Assembly: GCF_026967805.1 (NCBI RefSeq)
Contig: NZ_JAPVBG010000002.1
Span: 262,928 to 326,927 of the forward strand
Origin: Blastococcus sp. VKM Ac-2987
GTDB taxonomy: Bacteria > Actinomycetota > Actinomycetes > Mycobacteriales > Geodermatophilaceae
Reading direction: 5' to 3'
DNA length: 64,000 bases
Under the pieces are notes generated by a model. That model made no database searches and had not been told where the DNA came from. It saw only the letters and a list, made by a program, of their open reading frames with translations. Positions 44,296 to 52,386 of this stretch are shown here, piece after piece (positions within the stretch are counted from its first letter, which is position 1; every line of letters begins with the position of its first letter). A program made the position numbers and the translations under genes.

Positions 44296-45540
44296 ATGAC
44301 CGGCGGCGGGGTGCCGGGCGTCCGCAGCCCACGGGCGAGGGGCGTGGCGGTCGCCGCCGTGGCGCTGGTCGTGCTGGCCGGCGGCTGGTGGGCCCGGGTG
44401 CGCTGCCTCGACGGGGGCTGGGTCGGCGGCGAGCAGTACTACGGCTACTGCTACTCCGACGTCGCCCCGCTGTGGTACCGGCGCGGGCTGGACGAGGGGG
44501 CGGGGCCGTACGGCGCCGAGCCGCTGGAGTACCCGCCGGTGCTCGCGGTGCGGATCTGGCTGGCCGCCGTCCTCGCCCACGCGCTGCCGGGCACGGCGAC
44601 GGTCGTCACCTTCGCCGCGACCAACGGCCTGTTCGTCGTGCTGGAGGTGCTGGCGGCCCTGGTCCTGCTGCGGCGCCTGGGCCTGGGCCCGGGCCGGCTG
44701 CTGTGGTGGGCCGCGGCGCCGGCCCTGTTCCTGTACGCCTTCTACAACTGGGACACGCTCCCGATCGTCCTGCTGCTCGGGGCGCTCCTGCTGCACCGGC
44801 GCGGCCGGAACACCGCCTCGGGCGTCGTCGCCGGTCTCGGCGCGGCGGCGAAGATCTTCCCCGGGTTCCTGGTGCCGCTGGTCGTGCTGGCGCTGCTGGC
44901 CGGCCGCCGGCCGCGCGCCGCCCTGCTGCACGGCGGCGCCGCGGCCGGCGTGTTCGTCGCGGTGCACGTGCCGGCCTACCTGCTCGCCCCGGACGGCTGG
45001 GACCGGTTCTACGAGCTGAGCAGCCGGCGCGGCATGCACGTCGACAGCCTCTGGTTCCTGCTCGCCCGGCTGGGCGGCCCCGAGCCCGGGCCGGCCGCGC
45101 TGAGCATGCTCAGCCTCGGGGTCTTCGCGGCCGGCGCCGTCGCGGTCGTCGTCCTCGGCGCCCGCCGGCGTCGTCCCGACGAGTGGTGGCAGCTCGTGCT
45201 GCCGGTGCTGGTCTGCTTCGTCCTGGCCAACAAGGTGTACTCGCCGCAGTACACCCTCTGGCTGGTGCCGCTCATGGCCCTGGTGCTGCGCCGGGCCGCG
45301 CCGTTCGTCGCCGTCGTGCTCAGCGACGTCCTGGTGCACGCGGTCGAGTTCCCGCACCTCGCCGTGCGCGAGGGCTACGGGGAGGGGCTGCCCTACCCGG
45401 TGCTCGGGGCCGCCGTCGCCCTGCGCGCCGCCGCGCTGGTCTGGGTCGCCGTCGAGGTGGTGCGCCACCCGCCGGGGTCACCGCCAGGACGGCAGCCAGT
45501 ACCGGAGGTCGAGGGCGTCCCGGTCCAGCGGGATCCCTAG
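44296..45540 (+). CDS. GT87-type membrane glycosyltransferase (DUF2029)
   Basis: 414 aa with about ten hydrophobic helices. The first extracytoplasmic loop holds acidic residues (CYSDVAPLWYRRGLDEGAGP and LEYPPVLAVRIWL), the Asp/Glu placement expected of GT-C fold enzymes such as mycobacterial polyprenyl-phosphate-mannose alpha-mannosyltransferases. YNWDTLPIVLLLGALLLHRRG is a typical DUF2029 segment. It likely adds mannose or arabinose from a lipid donor to an envelope glycan. ATG 44296 has GGGAGGGG upstream. Its last 63 bases overlap the 3' end of the convergent PMT gene. Confidence 0.85.
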   Translation: MTGGGVPGVRSPRARGVAVAAVALVVLAGGWWARVRCLDGGWVGGEQYYGYCYSDVAPLWYRRGLDEGAGPYGAEPLEYPPVLAVRIWLAAVLAHALPGTATVVTFAATNGLFVVLEVLAALVLLRRLGLGPGRLLWWAAAPALFLYAFYNWDTLPIVLLLGALLLHRRGRNTASGVVAGLGAAAKIFPGFLVPLVVLALLAGRRPRAALLHGGAAAGVFVAVHVPAYLLAPDGWDRFYELSSRRGMHVDSLWFLLARLGGPEPGPAALSMLSLGVFAAGAVAVVVLGARRRRPDEWWQLVLPVLVCFVLANKVYSPQYTLWLVPLMALVLRRAAPFVAVVLSDVLVHAVEFPHLAVREGYGEGLPYPVLGAAVALRAAALVWVAVEVVRHPPGSPPGRQPVPEVEGVPVQRDP

Positions 45541-46902
45541 CCAGATCGGGGCGAAGAAGACGAAGGCGGCGACCGCGAGCACGGCCAGCGCACCACCGAC
45601 GAGGCGGGGCCGGGGGCCGGCCTGGACGGCGCGGACGAGCCCGAGGGCGATGAACGGCACGACGGGCAGCATGTAGAAGAAGTAGCCGGGCTTGCCGGCG
45701 GCCAGCCAGGGCAGCCACAGCAGGACCAGCGGCACGAGGATGGTGGCGGCCACGCCGTCCCGGCGGACGGCGGCGCGCCAGAGCAGCACCGGGTAGGCCA
45801 GCAGCGCCGGCCACCACAGCGCGGGGCTGCCGACCATGGTGATCCGCGCGACCGTGCCGGGCGGGACCTCGCACTCCCCGGCCTCCTGCTGGGAAGTCGT
45901 GCAGCTCTCGGCGTAGACCAGGATCGGCCGTTCCAGCCAGCCCCAGCCCAGCGGGTCCGAGCGGTAGGGGTGGGTCGCCTCGAGGTCGCGGTGGTACTGG
46001 ACGAGGTCCACCTGGGTCTGCCACCAGGTCTCCAGCCGGTCCCCGGGGCCGGTCGCGCAGTCACCCTCGGCGCAGGCGCGGGCCCCGGCGTAGCTCTCCT
46101 CGTAGTTGGCGAACCAGCCGGCGTGCGCGGTGACGTACACGGCCGCCGGCAGCACCAGCATGCTCAGGACCCCCCCGGCGGCGACGACGGCCGCGCGCCG
46201 GGTGCCACGCGCCACGCCCTCGCCGCGCCCGGCCAGTTCGGTGCCGAGCACCAGCAGCCCCGCGGCGGCGATGGCGAGCAGGCCGGACCACTTGGTCGCG
46301 ACCGCCAGCCCCAGCGCGAGGCCGGCCAGCCAGCGGTACCGCGAGCCGAGGAAGGAGCGGCGCAGGGACTCGCCGGGTCCCCGGCCGGGCCGCCGGGCGT
46401 CCCGGTCCAGCAGGACCAGCCAGAAGGCGAGCGCCACGCACAGGCCCAGCACGGCGTCGAGCATCGCCAGGCGGCTGGTCGTCACCGCCAGGCCGTCCAG
46501 GGCCACCAGCAGGGCCGCGAGGGCGGCGGGCGCGGTGCGCCGGAACAGCCGCAGGCCGCTGAGGTGGACCAGCAGCACGGTCAGCGACCCGGCGACGGCG
46601 ACGCCGATCCGCCAGCCGAAGGGGGTGTAGCCGAAGACCTGGATGCCGAGGGCGATGACCCACTTGCCGAACGGTGGGTGCGCGGGGCGCTCCTCCTCCA
46701 CGCCGCGGGTGACGTAGTCCAGGGAGTCCGGGCCGTAGTACTTCTCGTCGAAGAACAGCCGGTCGGGGTCCCCCAGGTCCCACAGCCGCACGGCCGCGGC
46801 GACGCAGAGGAGGACCAGCGGCACCACGAACGCCGACCGCGGGCGGCGCCTGGTGGCGCCGCCCGCGGTCCGCTGCTCCGCCGACGTGGCGGCGGTGCTC
46901 AC
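45478..46902 (-). CDS. dolichyl-phosphate-mannose--protein mannosyltransferase (PMT, GT39)
   Basis: 474 aa, about ten helices. The catalytic loop after the first helix is DRLFFDEKYYGPDSL (the essential D-E pair), followed by HPPFGKWVIALGIQVFGYTPFGWR, and the C-terminal GYFFYMLPVVPF and FFAPIWLGIP segments match actinobacterial Pmt. It transfers mannose from polyprenyl-phosphate-mannose to Ser/Thr of exported proteins during Sec translocation. Its 3' end overlaps the convergent GT87 gene. A Thr-rich lipoprotein gene lies 4 bases upstream of its start on the same strand, and is a conceivable substrate (inference). Confidence 0.92.
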   Translation of the reverse strand: MSTAATSAEQRTAGGATRRRPRSAFVVPLVLLCVAAAVRLWDLGDPDRLFFDEKYYGPDSLDYVTRGVEEERPAHPPFGKWVIALGIQVFGYTPFGWRIGVAVAGSLTVLLVHLSGLRLFRRTAPAALAALLVALDGLAVTTSRLAMLDAVLGLCVALAFWLVLLDRDARRPGRGPGESLRRSFLGSRYRWLAGLALGLAVATKWSGLLAIAAAGLLVLGTELAGRGEGVARGTRRAAVVAAGGVLSMLVLPAAVYVTAHAGWFANYEESYAGARACAEGDCATGPGDRLETWWQTQVDLVQYHRDLEATHPYRSDPLGWGWLERPILVYAESCTTSQQEAGECEVPPGTVARITMVGSPALWWPALLAYPVLLWRAAVRRDGVAATILVPLVLLWLPWLAAGKPGYFFYMLPVVPFIALGLVRAVQAGPRPRLVGGALAVLAVAAFVFFAPIWLGIPLDRDALDLRYWLPSWR

Positions 46903-46906
46903 CGAG

Positions 46907-47170
46907 TCAGTTGTTCGTCTCGGTCTCGAACTCGGTCTCGGTCTCCGTGTCGACCTCGGTCTCGGTCTCCACGACCTCTTCCTCGGTCTCGGTCTCGGTC
47001 TCGGTCGGCTCGAGGGTCTCGGTGACCTCGGTCTCGAGCTCCTCGGTCTCCGTGAGCTCCTCGGTCTCGGTCACCTCGACGGTGCCCTCCTCCTCGCCGC
47101 AGGCGGCGAGGCCCAGGGCCAGGAAGCCGGAGAAGGAGGCGGCGGCGATGCCACGGGTCAGCTTGTTCAT
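46907..47170 (-). CDS. Thr/Glu-repeat lipoprotein, 87 aa
   Basis: Signal peptide of about 23 residues (MNKLTRGIAAASFSGFLALG) with lipobox LAAC, lipidated Cys24. The mature part is almost entirely Glu, Thr and a few Val/Leu, in tandem TETE and TEELETE units, ending TETNN. The coding DNA is a six-base tandem (GAGACC/GTCTCG type) array, which is prone to expansion. It should be an extended, very acidic tether on the membrane with many Thr residues available for O-glycosylation. It sits 4 bases upstream of the PMT gene on the same strand. No family recognised. Confidence 0.8.
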   Translation of the reverse strand: MNKLTRGIAAASFSGFLALGLAACGEEEGTVEVTETEELTETEELETEVTETLEPTETETETEEEVVETETEVDTETETEFETETNN

Positions 47171-47385
47171 GTCGGATCCCTTGTTCGAGGTCATGGATGT
47201 CCGGTGTTCCACCGTCGGGCGTCGTGGATGTCCGGACGCATCTCTTCCATGTCCGCTGAGGCGCGGCCTATTCGGCATCGGGTGGTAACGACTTCGTGAC
47301 GAAAGAATGTGAGCAACGATGTGGCGTCGTCGTGGGTCGGCGCCCGGTCTGCCGGGTATCGATTCTCGCCTCTCGACATGCGGCG
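47171..47385. other. intergenic region with a spaced direct repeat
   Basis: Between the lipoprotein (minus) and the HTH-TOBE gene (plus). TGGATGTCCGG occurs at 47194-47204 and again at 47225-47235, 31 bases apart, with a partial CCATGTCCG copy near 47249. These lie 5' of the lipoprotein gene and may be activator or repressor sites for it. No gene is visible. Confidence 0.4.
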
Positions 47386-47439
47386 ATCCGCAGCTGCGGA
47401 CTCACCGTCTTCCGGTATCCGCAGATGCGGATCTATGCT
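47386..47439 (+). promoter_or_regulatory. paired palindromes and leaderless promoter of the HTH-TOBE gene
   Basis: Site 1 (47386-47401) is ATCCGCAGCTGCGGAC, containing the 14-base perfect palindrome TCCGCAGCTGCGGA. Site 2 (47417-47432) is ATCCGCA-GA-TGCGGAT, perfect. Centres are 31 bases apart, about three helical turns. Site 2 fills the 18-base spacer between TTCCGG (47410) and TATGCT (47434-47439), and the GTG start follows 6 bases later. The layout fits autorepression by the downstream regulator. Confidence 0.75.
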
Positions 47440-47445
47440 GCACCC

Positions 47446-47838
47446 GTGCCCGCCAGCTACCGGATCGCCGAGGCCGCCGCGCTGCTCGGCGTGAGTGACG
47501 ACACGGTCCGCCGCTGGATCGACTCGGAGCGGCTGACCGCCTCCCGCGAGGGTGGCGGTCCGGCCCTCGTCGACGGCGCCGAGCTGGCCCGGGTCGCCGT
47601 CGGCCGGCGCGACGCCCCGGCGCCCGGGACGACGCCGTCGTCGGCCCGCAACCGGCTCACCGGCATCGTCACCCGGGTCGTGCGCGACACCGTCATGGCG
47701 CAGGTCGAGCTCCAGGCCGGGCCGTTCCGGCTGGTCTCGCTGATGTCCCGCGAGGCGGCCGACGAGCTGGGCCTGGAGCCGGGGGTGCGGGCGGTCGCGA
47801 CGGTGAAGGCGACCCAGGTCAGCGTGGACGTGCCGTGA
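47446..47838 (+). CDS. helix-turn-helix plus TOBE (Mop) molybdate-responsive regulator
   Basis: 130 aa. An excisionase/MerR-type HTH (about 5-50, YRIAEAAALLGVSDDTVRRWIDSERL) is fused to a single TOBE/Mop domain (about 68-130, ARNRLTGIVTRVVRDTVMAQVEL ending VKATQVSV), which in known proteins binds molybdate or molybdopterin. It differs from classic ModE, which has a MarR-like HTH and two Mop domains. It overlaps modA by four bases and is probably the molybdate sensor for the mod operon. The palindromes in its own promoter are the likely binding sites. GTG 47446 is leaderless. Confidence 0.85.
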   Translation: MPASYRIAEAAALLGVSDDTVRRWIDSERLTASREGGGPALVDGAELARVAVGRRDAPAPGTTPSSARNRLTGIVTRVVRDTVMAQVELQAGPFRLVSLMSREAADELGLEPGVRAVATVKATQVSVDVP

Positions 47839-48662
47839 GGTGGCGGTCGGGCGCGCTGCTCGTCGCCGGGCTCGTCCTGGGGGGGTGCGGGAGCGCCGCC
47901 GGCGACGCGCCGCCCGGGGTGGCCGAGGGAGGGCCGGCAGGGCCGGGCGATCCCGGCATGACGGGCACGCTCACCGTGCTCGCGGCGGCCTCGCTCACCG
48001 ACGTCTTCGCCGACCTGGAGGAGCAGCTGGAGGCCGCCAACCCGCAGCTGGAGGTGCGGTTCAGCTTTGCCGGCAGCTCCACGCTGGCGGCCCAGGTGCT
48101 GCAGGGTGCGCCGGCCGACGTGCTCGCCACCGCCGACGAGGCGCAGATGGCGCGGGTGGCCGACGCCGGGCAGGTCGCCGATCCGGCGGTGTTCGCGGAG
48201 AACCCGCTGGTGCTGGTGGTGCCGGCGGGGAACCCGGCCGGCATCGACCTGCCGGCCGGCGGGGACGGGGTCCCGGGCCTGGCCGACCTGCTCCCCGCGG
48301 ACCTCACCCTCGCCGTCTGCGCCCCCGAGGTGCCCTGCGGAGCGGCCGCCGAGGAGGTGCTCGCCGCCTCGCGCACCCCGGCCGCCCCGGACACCTACGA
48401 GGACGACGTCCGCGCCGTGCTCACCAAGGTGGTGCTGGGCGAGGTCGACGCCGGGCTGGTCTACCGCTCCGACGTCCGCGCCGCGGGGGACGACGTGCGC
48501 GCGTTCGACTTCCGCGAGTCGTCCGCCGCCGTCAACCGCTACCCGATCGGCGTCCTCGAGGGCGCGGGCAACCCGGTGGCGGCGCAGGCGTTCGTCGACC
48601 TGGTGCGCTCGGCGGAGGGGCAGCAGGCGCTGGCCGACGCCGGGTTCTCGCCGCCGTCGTGA
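47835..48662 (+). CDS. modA: molybdate ABC transporter substrate-binding lipoprotein ModA
   Basis: 275 aa. Signal peptide with lipobox VLGGC (Cys18), then the ModA fold beginning LTVLAAASLTDVFADLEEQL. Oxyanion-contact segments FAGSSTLAAQVLQGAPADVLATAD and LVYRSDVRAAGDDVRAFDF are conserved. Anchored outside the membrane, it captures molybdate (or tungstate) and delivers it to ModB. Start overlaps the HTH-TOBE stop (GTGA) and its stop overlaps modB, so the four genes form one operon. Confidence 0.93.
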   Translation: MRWRSGALLVAGLVLGGCGSAAGDAPPGVAEGGPAGPGDPGMTGTLTVLAAASLTDVFADLEEQLEAANPQLEVRFSFAGSSTLAAQVLQGAPADVLATADEAQMARVADAGQVADPAVFAENPLVLVVPAGNPAGIDLPAGGDGVPGLADLLPADLTLAVCAPEVPCGAAAEEVLAASRTPAAPDTYEDDVRAVLTKVVLGEVDAGLVYRSDVRAAGDDVRAFDFRESSAAVNRYPIGVLEGAGNPVAAQAFVDLVRSAEGQQALADAGFSPPS

Positions 48663-49462
48663 GCCGCACCCGCGAGACCACCCGGGTACCGGCGCCGCTG
48701 CTGCTCCCGGCCGCGCTCGCCGTCGCCTTCCTGGTCCTGCCGCTGGTCGGCCTGCTGGTGCGCACGCCGTGGTCCGAGCTCGGCGCGCAGCTGGCCGCGC
48801 CCGGGGTCGGGGAGGCGCTGCGGCTGTCGCTGGTGTCCGCCACGCTCGCCACCGGGCTGTCGCTGCTGCTCGGCGTCCCGCTGGCCTGGGTGCTCGCGCG
48901 CTCCCGCGCCCGGGGCCGGTCGGTGCTGCGGGCACTGGTCACCGTGCCGCTGGTGCTGCCGCCGGTGGTCGGCGGGGTGGCGCTGTTCCTGGTCTTCGGA
49001 CGGCAGGGGATCGTCGGCTCCTGGCTCGACGACACCTTCGGCGTCACCCTCCCGTTCACGACCGCCGCCGTGGTGATCGCCGAGACGTTCGTGGCCATGC
49101 CCTTCCTCGTCATCAGCGTGGAGGGGGCGCTGCGGGCGGCGGACGGCCGCTTCGAGGACGTCGCCGCCACCCTCGGCGCCGGCCGCTGGACCACCTTCCG
49201 CCGCGTCACGCTGCCGCTCGTCGCGCCGGGCATCGCCGCCGGGGCGGTGCTGTGCTGGGCCCGGGCGCTGGGCGAGTTCGGCGCGACGATCACCTTCGCC
49301 GGCAACTTCCCCGGCACCACGCAGACGATGCCGCTGGCGGTCTACCTGGCGCTGCAGCGGGACCCGGACGCGGCGATCGTGCTCTCCGTGGTCCTGCTGG
49401 CGGTCTCGCTGGCCACCCTGCTGCTGCTCCGGGACCGCTGGCTCGGCCGGGCGGCGGCATGA
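48659..49462 (+). CDS. modB: molybdate ABC transporter permease ModB
   Basis: 267 aa with five to six helices and the permease-ATPase coupling loop EGALRAADGRFEDVAATLGAGRW followed by TLPLVAPGIAAGAVLCWARALGEFGATITFAG, the standard EAA region of ModB. GTG overlaps the modA stop and the modC ATG overlaps its stop. Forms the membrane channel of ModABC. Confidence 0.93.
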   Translation: MSRTRETTRVPAPLLLPAALAVAFLVLPLVGLLVRTPWSELGAQLAAPGVGEALRLSLVSATLATGLSLLLGVPLAWVLARSRARGRSVLRALVTVPLVLPPVVGGVALFLVFGRQGIVGSWLDDTFGVTLPFTTAAVVIAETFVAMPFLVISVEGALRAADGRFEDVAATLGAGRWTTFRRVTLPLVAPGIAAGAVLCWARALGEFGATITFAGNFPGTTQTMPLAVYLALQRDPDAAIVLSVVLLAVSLATLLLLRDRWLGRAAA

Positions 49463-50505
49463 GCCTGACCGCGACGGTCGACACCCGGCGGGGGACCCTG
49501 CACCTCCGGGTGGCGGTCGAGGTCGCCGACGGCGAGGTGCTCGCCGTCCTGGGCCCCAACGGGGCCGGGAAGTCGACGCTGGTGCGCGTGCTGGCCGGGC
49601 TGCTGCGTCCCGACGCCGGCCGCGTCGTCGTCGACGGCGAGGTCTGGGACGGCGACGGCGCGTCCGTCCCCGCCCACCGGCGGCGCCTGGGCATGGTGTT
49701 CCAGGACGCGCTGCTGTTCCCGCACCTGAGCGTGGCCGACAACGTCGCCTTCGGGCTCCGCACCCGCGGGACCGGCCGGGCGGCCGCACGGGCGGCCGCG
49801 GAGGGGTGGCTGACCCGCGTCGGGCTCGACGGGCTGGGCGGCCGGCGGCCCGCCGAGCTCTCCGGTGGGCAGGCGCAGCGGGCGGCGCTGGCCCGCGCGC
49901 TGGTCGGCGACCCGGCCCTGCTGCTGCTCGACGAGCCGCTCTCGGCGCTGGACGCGCGCACCCGGCTGGCGGTCCGGGCCGAGCTGCGCCGGCACCTGGC
50001 CGGGTTCGTCGGGAGCACGGTGCTGGTGACCCACGACCCGGTGGACGCGATGGCGCTGGCCGACCGCGTCGTCGTCGTCGAGGAGGGCCGGGTGGTGCAG
50101 GCCGGGACCCCGGCCGACGTCAGCCGCCGTCCGCGCACCGACTACGTGGCCCGGCTGGTCGGGCTGTCCCTGCTGCCCGGCACCGCCAAGGGCCGGCTGG
50201 TGCGGCTCGACGGCGGGGGAGCGGTGGCGGTGGCGGAGGAGGCGGCCGGCCCGGTGTTCGCGGCGGTCCGCCCCGAGTCGGTGTCCCTGTACGCGTCGCG
50301 CCCGGACGGCAGCCCGCGCAACGTCTGGCCCGCCCGGCTGGTCGGGGCCACCCCGCACGGGGCCACGGTGCGCTGCGAGCTAGCCGGGGAGGTCCCGCTG
50401 ATCGCCGACGTGACCGCTGCCGCCTTCGCCGAGATGGGGCTGACCCCGGGCGCCGAGGTGTGGGCCAGCGTGAAGGCCTCCGAGGTCGCCGTCTACGCCC
50501 GCTGA
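49459..50505 (+). CDS. modC: molybdate ABC transporter ATP-binding protein ModC
   Basis: 348 aa. Walker A LGPNGAGKSTL, Q-loop MVFQDALLFPHL, signature ELSGGQAQRAALARAL, Walker B LLLLDEPLSALD and switch His in LVTHDPVDAMAL. A C-terminal TOBE/Mop region (about 285-345) ends in VWASVKASEVAVYAR and may sense molybdate to inhibit transport, as in characterised ModC proteins. Last gene of the HTH-TOBE-modABC unit; the MocA-like gene follows after 24 bases. Confidence 0.93.
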   Translation: MSLTATVDTRRGTLHLRVAVEVADGEVLAVLGPNGAGKSTLVRVLAGLLRPDAGRVVVDGEVWDGDGASVPAHRRRLGMVFQDALLFPHLSVADNVAFGLRTRGTGRAAARAAAEGWLTRVGLDGLGGRRPAELSGGQAQRAALARALVGDPALLLLDEPLSALDARTRLAVRAELRRHLAGFVGSTVLVTHDPVDAMALADRVVVVEEGRVVQAGTPADVSRRPRTDYVARLVGLSLLPGTAKGRLVRLDGGGAVAVAEEAAGPVFAAVRPESVSLYASRPDGSPRNVWPARLVGATPHGATVRCELAGEVPLIADVTAAAFAEMGLTPGAEVWASVKASEVAVYAR

Positions 50506-50529
50506 CCCGGGCCCTGGGAGGGTGGACGG

Positions 50530-51117
50530 ATGAGTGCTCCCGTCGTCGCCGCCGTCGTCCTCGCCGCGGGAGGCGGCCGCCGCTACGGGATGCCGAAGGC
50601 GCTGGTCGAGTACGAGGGCAGCCTGCTGGTCGAGCGGGCGGTGGCGACGGCGGCGGCCGCGTGCGACCCGGTGCTGGTCGTGCTCGGGGCCCGCGCGGTC
50701 GACGTGTGGCGCAGCGCGAGCCTGGGGGACGCCGTCGTGCTGGCCAACAAGGACTGGGAGACCGGGATGGCGTCCTCGCTGCGCACCGGCCTGGACGGTC
50801 TGCGCGGCTGGCCCGGCCGGGTCGACGCGGCGCTGGTGACCCTGGTGGACATGCCGGGGATGACGGCGGAGGCGCTGGCCGCCGTGGCCGCCACCGCCGC
50901 GCCCGACGCGCTCGCCGTCGCCACCTACGACGGCGTCCGCGGCCACCCGGTCCTGCTCGGGCGCGACCACTGGGCCGGGGTGGGGGAGACGGCGACCGGC
51001 GACGAGGGGGCCCGCCGCTACCTGGCCGGCCGGGACGTCGTCGAGGTGGACTGCACCGGGCTGGCCGATCCGGCCGACCTCGACGTGCCCCCGCCCGGAG
51101 TACCTTCGGCGCCGTGA
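50530..51117 (+). CDS. MobA/MocA-like molybdenum-cofactor nucleotidyltransferase
   Basis: 195 aa. The NTP-binding start AAVVLAAGGGRRYGMPKALVEYEG and metal-binding VTLVDMPGMTAEAL mark the MobA-like NTP transferases. The absence of the LAGG-S-RMG-DKA form of MobA and the presence of ANKDWETGMASSLRTGL favour MocA/CoxI, which makes the cytosine-dinucleotide cofactor for xanthine-oxidase-type enzymes. It overlaps moaE by four bases and follows modC, so cofactor synthesis is coupled to molybdate uptake. Confidence 0.85.
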   Translation: MSAPVVAAVVLAAGGGRRYGMPKALVEYEGSLLVERAVATAAAACDPVLVVLGARAVDVWRSASLGDAVVLANKDWETGMASSLRTGLDGLRGWPGRVDAALVTLVDMPGMTAEALAAVAATAAPDALAVATYDGVRGHPVLLGRDHWAGVGETATGDEGARRYLAGRDVVEVDCTGLADPADLDVPPPGVPSAP

Positions 51118-51524
51118 TCGCACGCGTCGTCGACGAGCCGCTGTCCGTCGCCGAGCACGAGGACGCCGTCGCCGACAAGGCCGCCGGCGCGGTGGTCTCC
51201 TTCGCCGGCGTCGTCCGCGACCACGACGGCGGCCGCTCGGTGACCGAGCTCGAGTACGTGGGGCACCCCAGCGCAGCCGACGTGATCACCGAGCTCGTCG
51301 AGGAGTTCGCGGCCCGGCCCGGCGTGCACGCCGTCGCCGTCAGCCACCGCGTCGGGCTGCTCGGCATCGGCGACGTCGCCCTGGCCTGCGCCGTCAGCAC
51401 CTCCCACCGCGGCGCGGCGTTCGCCGCCTGCGCGGAGCTCGTCGACGAGGTGAAGAAGCGGCTGCCGATCTGGAAGCGGCAGGTCTTCACCGACGGCGAG
51501 GAGGAGTGGGTCGCCTGCCCCTGA
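51114..51524 (+). CDS. moaE: molybdopterin synthase catalytic subunit MoaE
   Basis: 136 aa. Family motifs GAVVSFAGVVRDHDGGRSVTELEY, VSHRVGLLGIGDVAL and the C-terminal catalytic KKRLPIWKRQVFTDGEEEWV (Lys-x-x-x-P-I-W-K) are complete. With MoaD it inserts two sulfurs into cyclic pyranopterin monophosphate to give molybdopterin. GTG 51114 overlaps the previous stop; TACCTT lies 7 bases upstream, so an internal leaderless promoter is possible. The moaD gene lies about 2 kb away on the other strand. Confidence 0.93.
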   Translation: MIARVVDEPLSVAEHEDAVADKAAGAVVSFAGVVRDHDGGRSVTELEYVGHPSAADVITELVEEFAARPGVHAVAVSHRVGLLGIGDVALACAVSTSHRGAAFAACAELVDEVKKRLPIWKRQVFTDGEEEWVACP

Positions 51525-51536
51525 GGGCGCGGCTCC

Positions 51537-52382
51537 TCAGCCGGCGAACTCCCGCGCCGGCCGGCCCGGCACGTCGACGCGCACGTGGAACAGCGAGCCG
51601 GCCAGCGGGTCGTCGTCCGGACCGAGGCCCTCGCGGGAGGTCGTGACGAACAGCCGGTCGAGGTCGGGCCCGCCGAGCGTGCAGGCCGTGACCTTGGCGG
51701 TCGGGACCTCCACCACCGCGTCGCGGCGGCCGTCGGCGTCGTAGCGGTGCACGGTGCCGCTGCCGTACAGCGCGACCCAGACGCCACCGGCGCTGTCGAC
51801 GGTGAGGCCGTCGGGGTTCCCGTCGTCCGGGAAGCGCACGAACGGGCGGCGGCCGGTCAGGCCGGTGTCCCGGTCGTAGTCGAAGACGTCGATGCGGTGG
51901 GTGGCGGTGTCGGCGTAGTAGGCCCGCGACCCGTCCGGGCTCCAGTCCAGGCCGTTGGAGATCGTGAGGTGGCCCAGCTCACGGGACACGGTGCCGTCGG
52001 GGTCCAGCCGGTACAGCGCCGCCGCGCCCGGCCGCTGGTCGTAGGCCATCGATCCGCACCAGAACCGGCCGTCGGGGTCGCACCCCCCGTCGTTCATCCG
52101 GATCGAGCGGTCCTCCCACACCGGGTCGAGGGTCGTCCGCGTGCCGTCGGCGCCCAGCAGGGCGAACCCCCGCTCCACGGCGACGACGGCCCCACCGTCC
52201 CGGCGCGGCCGGACCGCCGCCGCGACGTCGCCCACGTGCTCGCGGCGGACCGTTCCGTCCGCGTCCAGCGCCAGGACGTCGCCGGCGAGCATGTCGACCC
52301 ACCGCAGCCCGCCCCAGGACGACGACCAGACCGGTCCCTCGCCGTGGTGGCAGACGGGACCGGTCAGCTGTTCGGCGAGCAC
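51537..52382 (-). CDS. SMP-30/gluconolactonase family protein
   Basis: 281 aa, six-bladed beta-propeller. Metal-binding residues are in place: Glu in HHGEGPVWSSS, Asn in SIRMNDGGCDPDGRFW, Asn in LTISNGLDWSPDGS and Asp in DDGNPDGLTVDSAGG. It probably hydrolyses a sugar lactone in the cytoplasm. It converges on moaE with a 12-base gap and follows the GAF gene on the same strand with only 4 bases between, so the two are likely co-transcribed, though a shared job is not obvious. Confidence 0.9.
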   Translation of the reverse strand: MLAEQLTGPVCHHGEGPVWSSSWGGLRWVDMLAGDVLALDADGTVRREHVGDVAAAVRPRRDGGAVVAVERGFALLGADGTRTTLDPVWEDRSIRMNDGGCDPDGRFWCGSMAYDQRPGAAALYRLDPDGTVSRELGHLTISNGLDWSPDGSRAYYADTATHRIDVFDYDRDTGLTGRRPFVRFPDDGNPDGLTVDSAGGVWVALYGSGTVHRYDADGRRDAVVEVPTAKVTACTLGGPDLDRLFVTTSREGLGPDDDPLAGSLFHVRVDVPGRPAREFAG

Positions 52383-52386
52383 CCCG

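Noticed and set aside
46911..47288. Plus-strand frame with long Val-Ser repeats opposite the lipoprotein gene
   Set aside because: It is the complement of the Glu/Thr hexanucleotide array. The minus-strand reading has a proper signal peptide and lipobox, and the plus-strand reading has none.
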